DNA of 64,000 bases from Varroa destructor (lineage: Eukaryota; Arthropoda; Arachnida; Mesostigmata; Varroidae). The stretch lies in contig NW_019211457.1 in the NCBI RefSeq assembly GCF_002443255.2, forward strand, positions 27,086,921-27,150,920, in the 5' to 3' direction. The stretch's first letter is position 1. Every line of letters begins with the position of its first letter. The position numbers and the translations under genes are program-made. The notes under the pieces are model-generated. The model worked only from the letters and a program-made list of their open reading frames with translations, searched no databases and was not told the DNA's origin. Of this stretch, positions 62,962-64,000 are shown in pieces.

Positions 62962-64000
62962 CTTGCATGCCGCCCCGTTAAGACGGTTTCAGACACATAT
63001 ACTCGTTTCTATACAGAGGACATCGCATTGGTTTAGTATTGATTTTTATCGAAGCGTTGTTACTTTTCCTAGGATTTTTTTTCTTTCGTTCACAAATCTG
63101 CTCGTCGTATGATACAGCAGGACGTCGCATCTGTCCACCACACGACAACATGTCATGCAGTATACCTGTACAGTTTATGCTATCGTGCTGTTCGCGTTCA
63201 CGGGTCTGATTCCAACACGACCAAGTAAGAGGTATCGCTGAGATATATCCGTTGAAAACCAATGAAAAACTCTGCGTATACAACTGCGTTACGTTGTGCA
63301 AAGAAAGCGTTTGTCTCTTCGGTCCAACAACATTCAGAATGCTTACCGTAGAGGTTATTTGAAGAAGTCAATCAACCGGAAAACACAGCGAAAAATAGCT
63401 CTTCTTTAGAAGAGCGCTTTAGAACGAACCATTAATACGATTTTTAAGGGTAACTGACAACAGTATCTACATTTTATGTAGAACAGTAATAACAATAATA
63501 GCTATTGTGATGATGGTTGTTTCCCCCACCTGCTGCCATTATTAGCACATGATTGATCAGCTCTCAGCGCTATTGATCTGATTCTAAAGCAAATGTAGCC
63601 GATATGCTCAATAGTTTATCATGAAACACCTTCTTCAACAGTACAGATGTTAGCAATGGTTAGATACTGTGGGCCAGAACGATCAACTACCGAAGATAAA
63701 TAAAGATAACATGTCGGTGAAGAGTTATGTGTCCACCCACCAATCGTCCTGTTCTATATCAACAGGGTCGACGCGTCTCAACACGTCTGATTTCATACTT
63801 TACACGTTTTGCGCATTTGAAAACAGGCACAACGCCGCCAGCAACAGCTGTCTCTGCAGGATGCTGAAACGGAAATTGGCACTTTGGCATAATAGACAGC
63901 ATCGTCCTATAGAAAGAGTAACCCATAGCCAACGGTCACAGACGGAACGACGAATCCAATGGACCGACAGACCAGAAAAGGCAGGCACCTGACAGGAGCG

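Larger units (their letters stand above)
56060..64000. other. No gene supported; simple repeats and a possible old insertion
   Basis: A 17-bp direct repeat (TAATAACTTAATAACTA) lies at 58092-58108 and 59213-59229, around a GC-richer 1.1-kb segment. Other features are (CA)n at 58612-58637, C15 with AAGC units at 61196-61224 and (CCCG)5 at 62942-62961. The longest open frame, 118 codons on the minus strand (58955-58599), ends in a Cys/Val run made by the CA repeat and is not convincing. Confidence 0.45.

Noticed and set aside
1..64000. CRISPR arrays, bacterial operons, prophage or ribosome-binding sites
   Set aside because: The window is eukaryotic with spliced exons; no regularly spaced direct repeats or bacterial gene organisation are present.

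Overview
This window is eukaryotic, most likely arthropod, genomic DNA. It holds a spliced gene with GT-AG introns, moderate GC, no depletion of CpG, many microsatellites and decayed transposons. A chelicerate or mite origin is possible, but nothing here proves it.

The only gene I can defend is on the minus strand at 1235-7654: most of an integrin alpha subunit without an I domain. It belongs to the laminin-receptor group (invertebrate PS1/mew, vertebrate alpha3/6/7). I could place nine exons by splice sites and reading phase, including a 21-nt candidate microexon, and they join in one frame for 1090 residues to a stop. In order they encode the beta-propeller (FG-GAP repeats, the last three with calcium-binding loops), the thigh and calf domains, a Thr-rich and acidic-Tyr insert, a furin site (RVRR), a light chain, one transmembrane helix and a 39-residue tail. 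The signal peptide and first propeller strand are missing. Their exon or exons lie upstream, either inside the remaining 56 kb as part of a very large first intron or outside the window.

From 7655 to 64000 I support no host protein-coding gene. The open frames there are short, mostly begin at non-ATG codons and show no family signature. The stretch holds fossil mobile elements: Ty3/gypsy-like reverse transcriptase fragments on both strands near 23.8-24.5 kb, a mariner-like transposase remnant on the minus strand at 48.95-49.83 kb, and a possible mariner C-terminus on the plus strand near 55.8-56.06 kb. It also holds strong hairpins (17-bp stem at 31561-31599, 14-bp stem at 20550-20596, an imperfect 87-nt one at 34729-34815) and many simple repeats. 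This fits one very long intron or a gene-poor intergenic region.

I found no new multi-gene system. The points most worth a second look are in the integrin itself: the in-frame 21-nt propeller microexon, the insert before the furin site, and a cytoplasmic motif that reads DFFKR instead of GFFKR. The perfect 17-bp hairpin is the other one.
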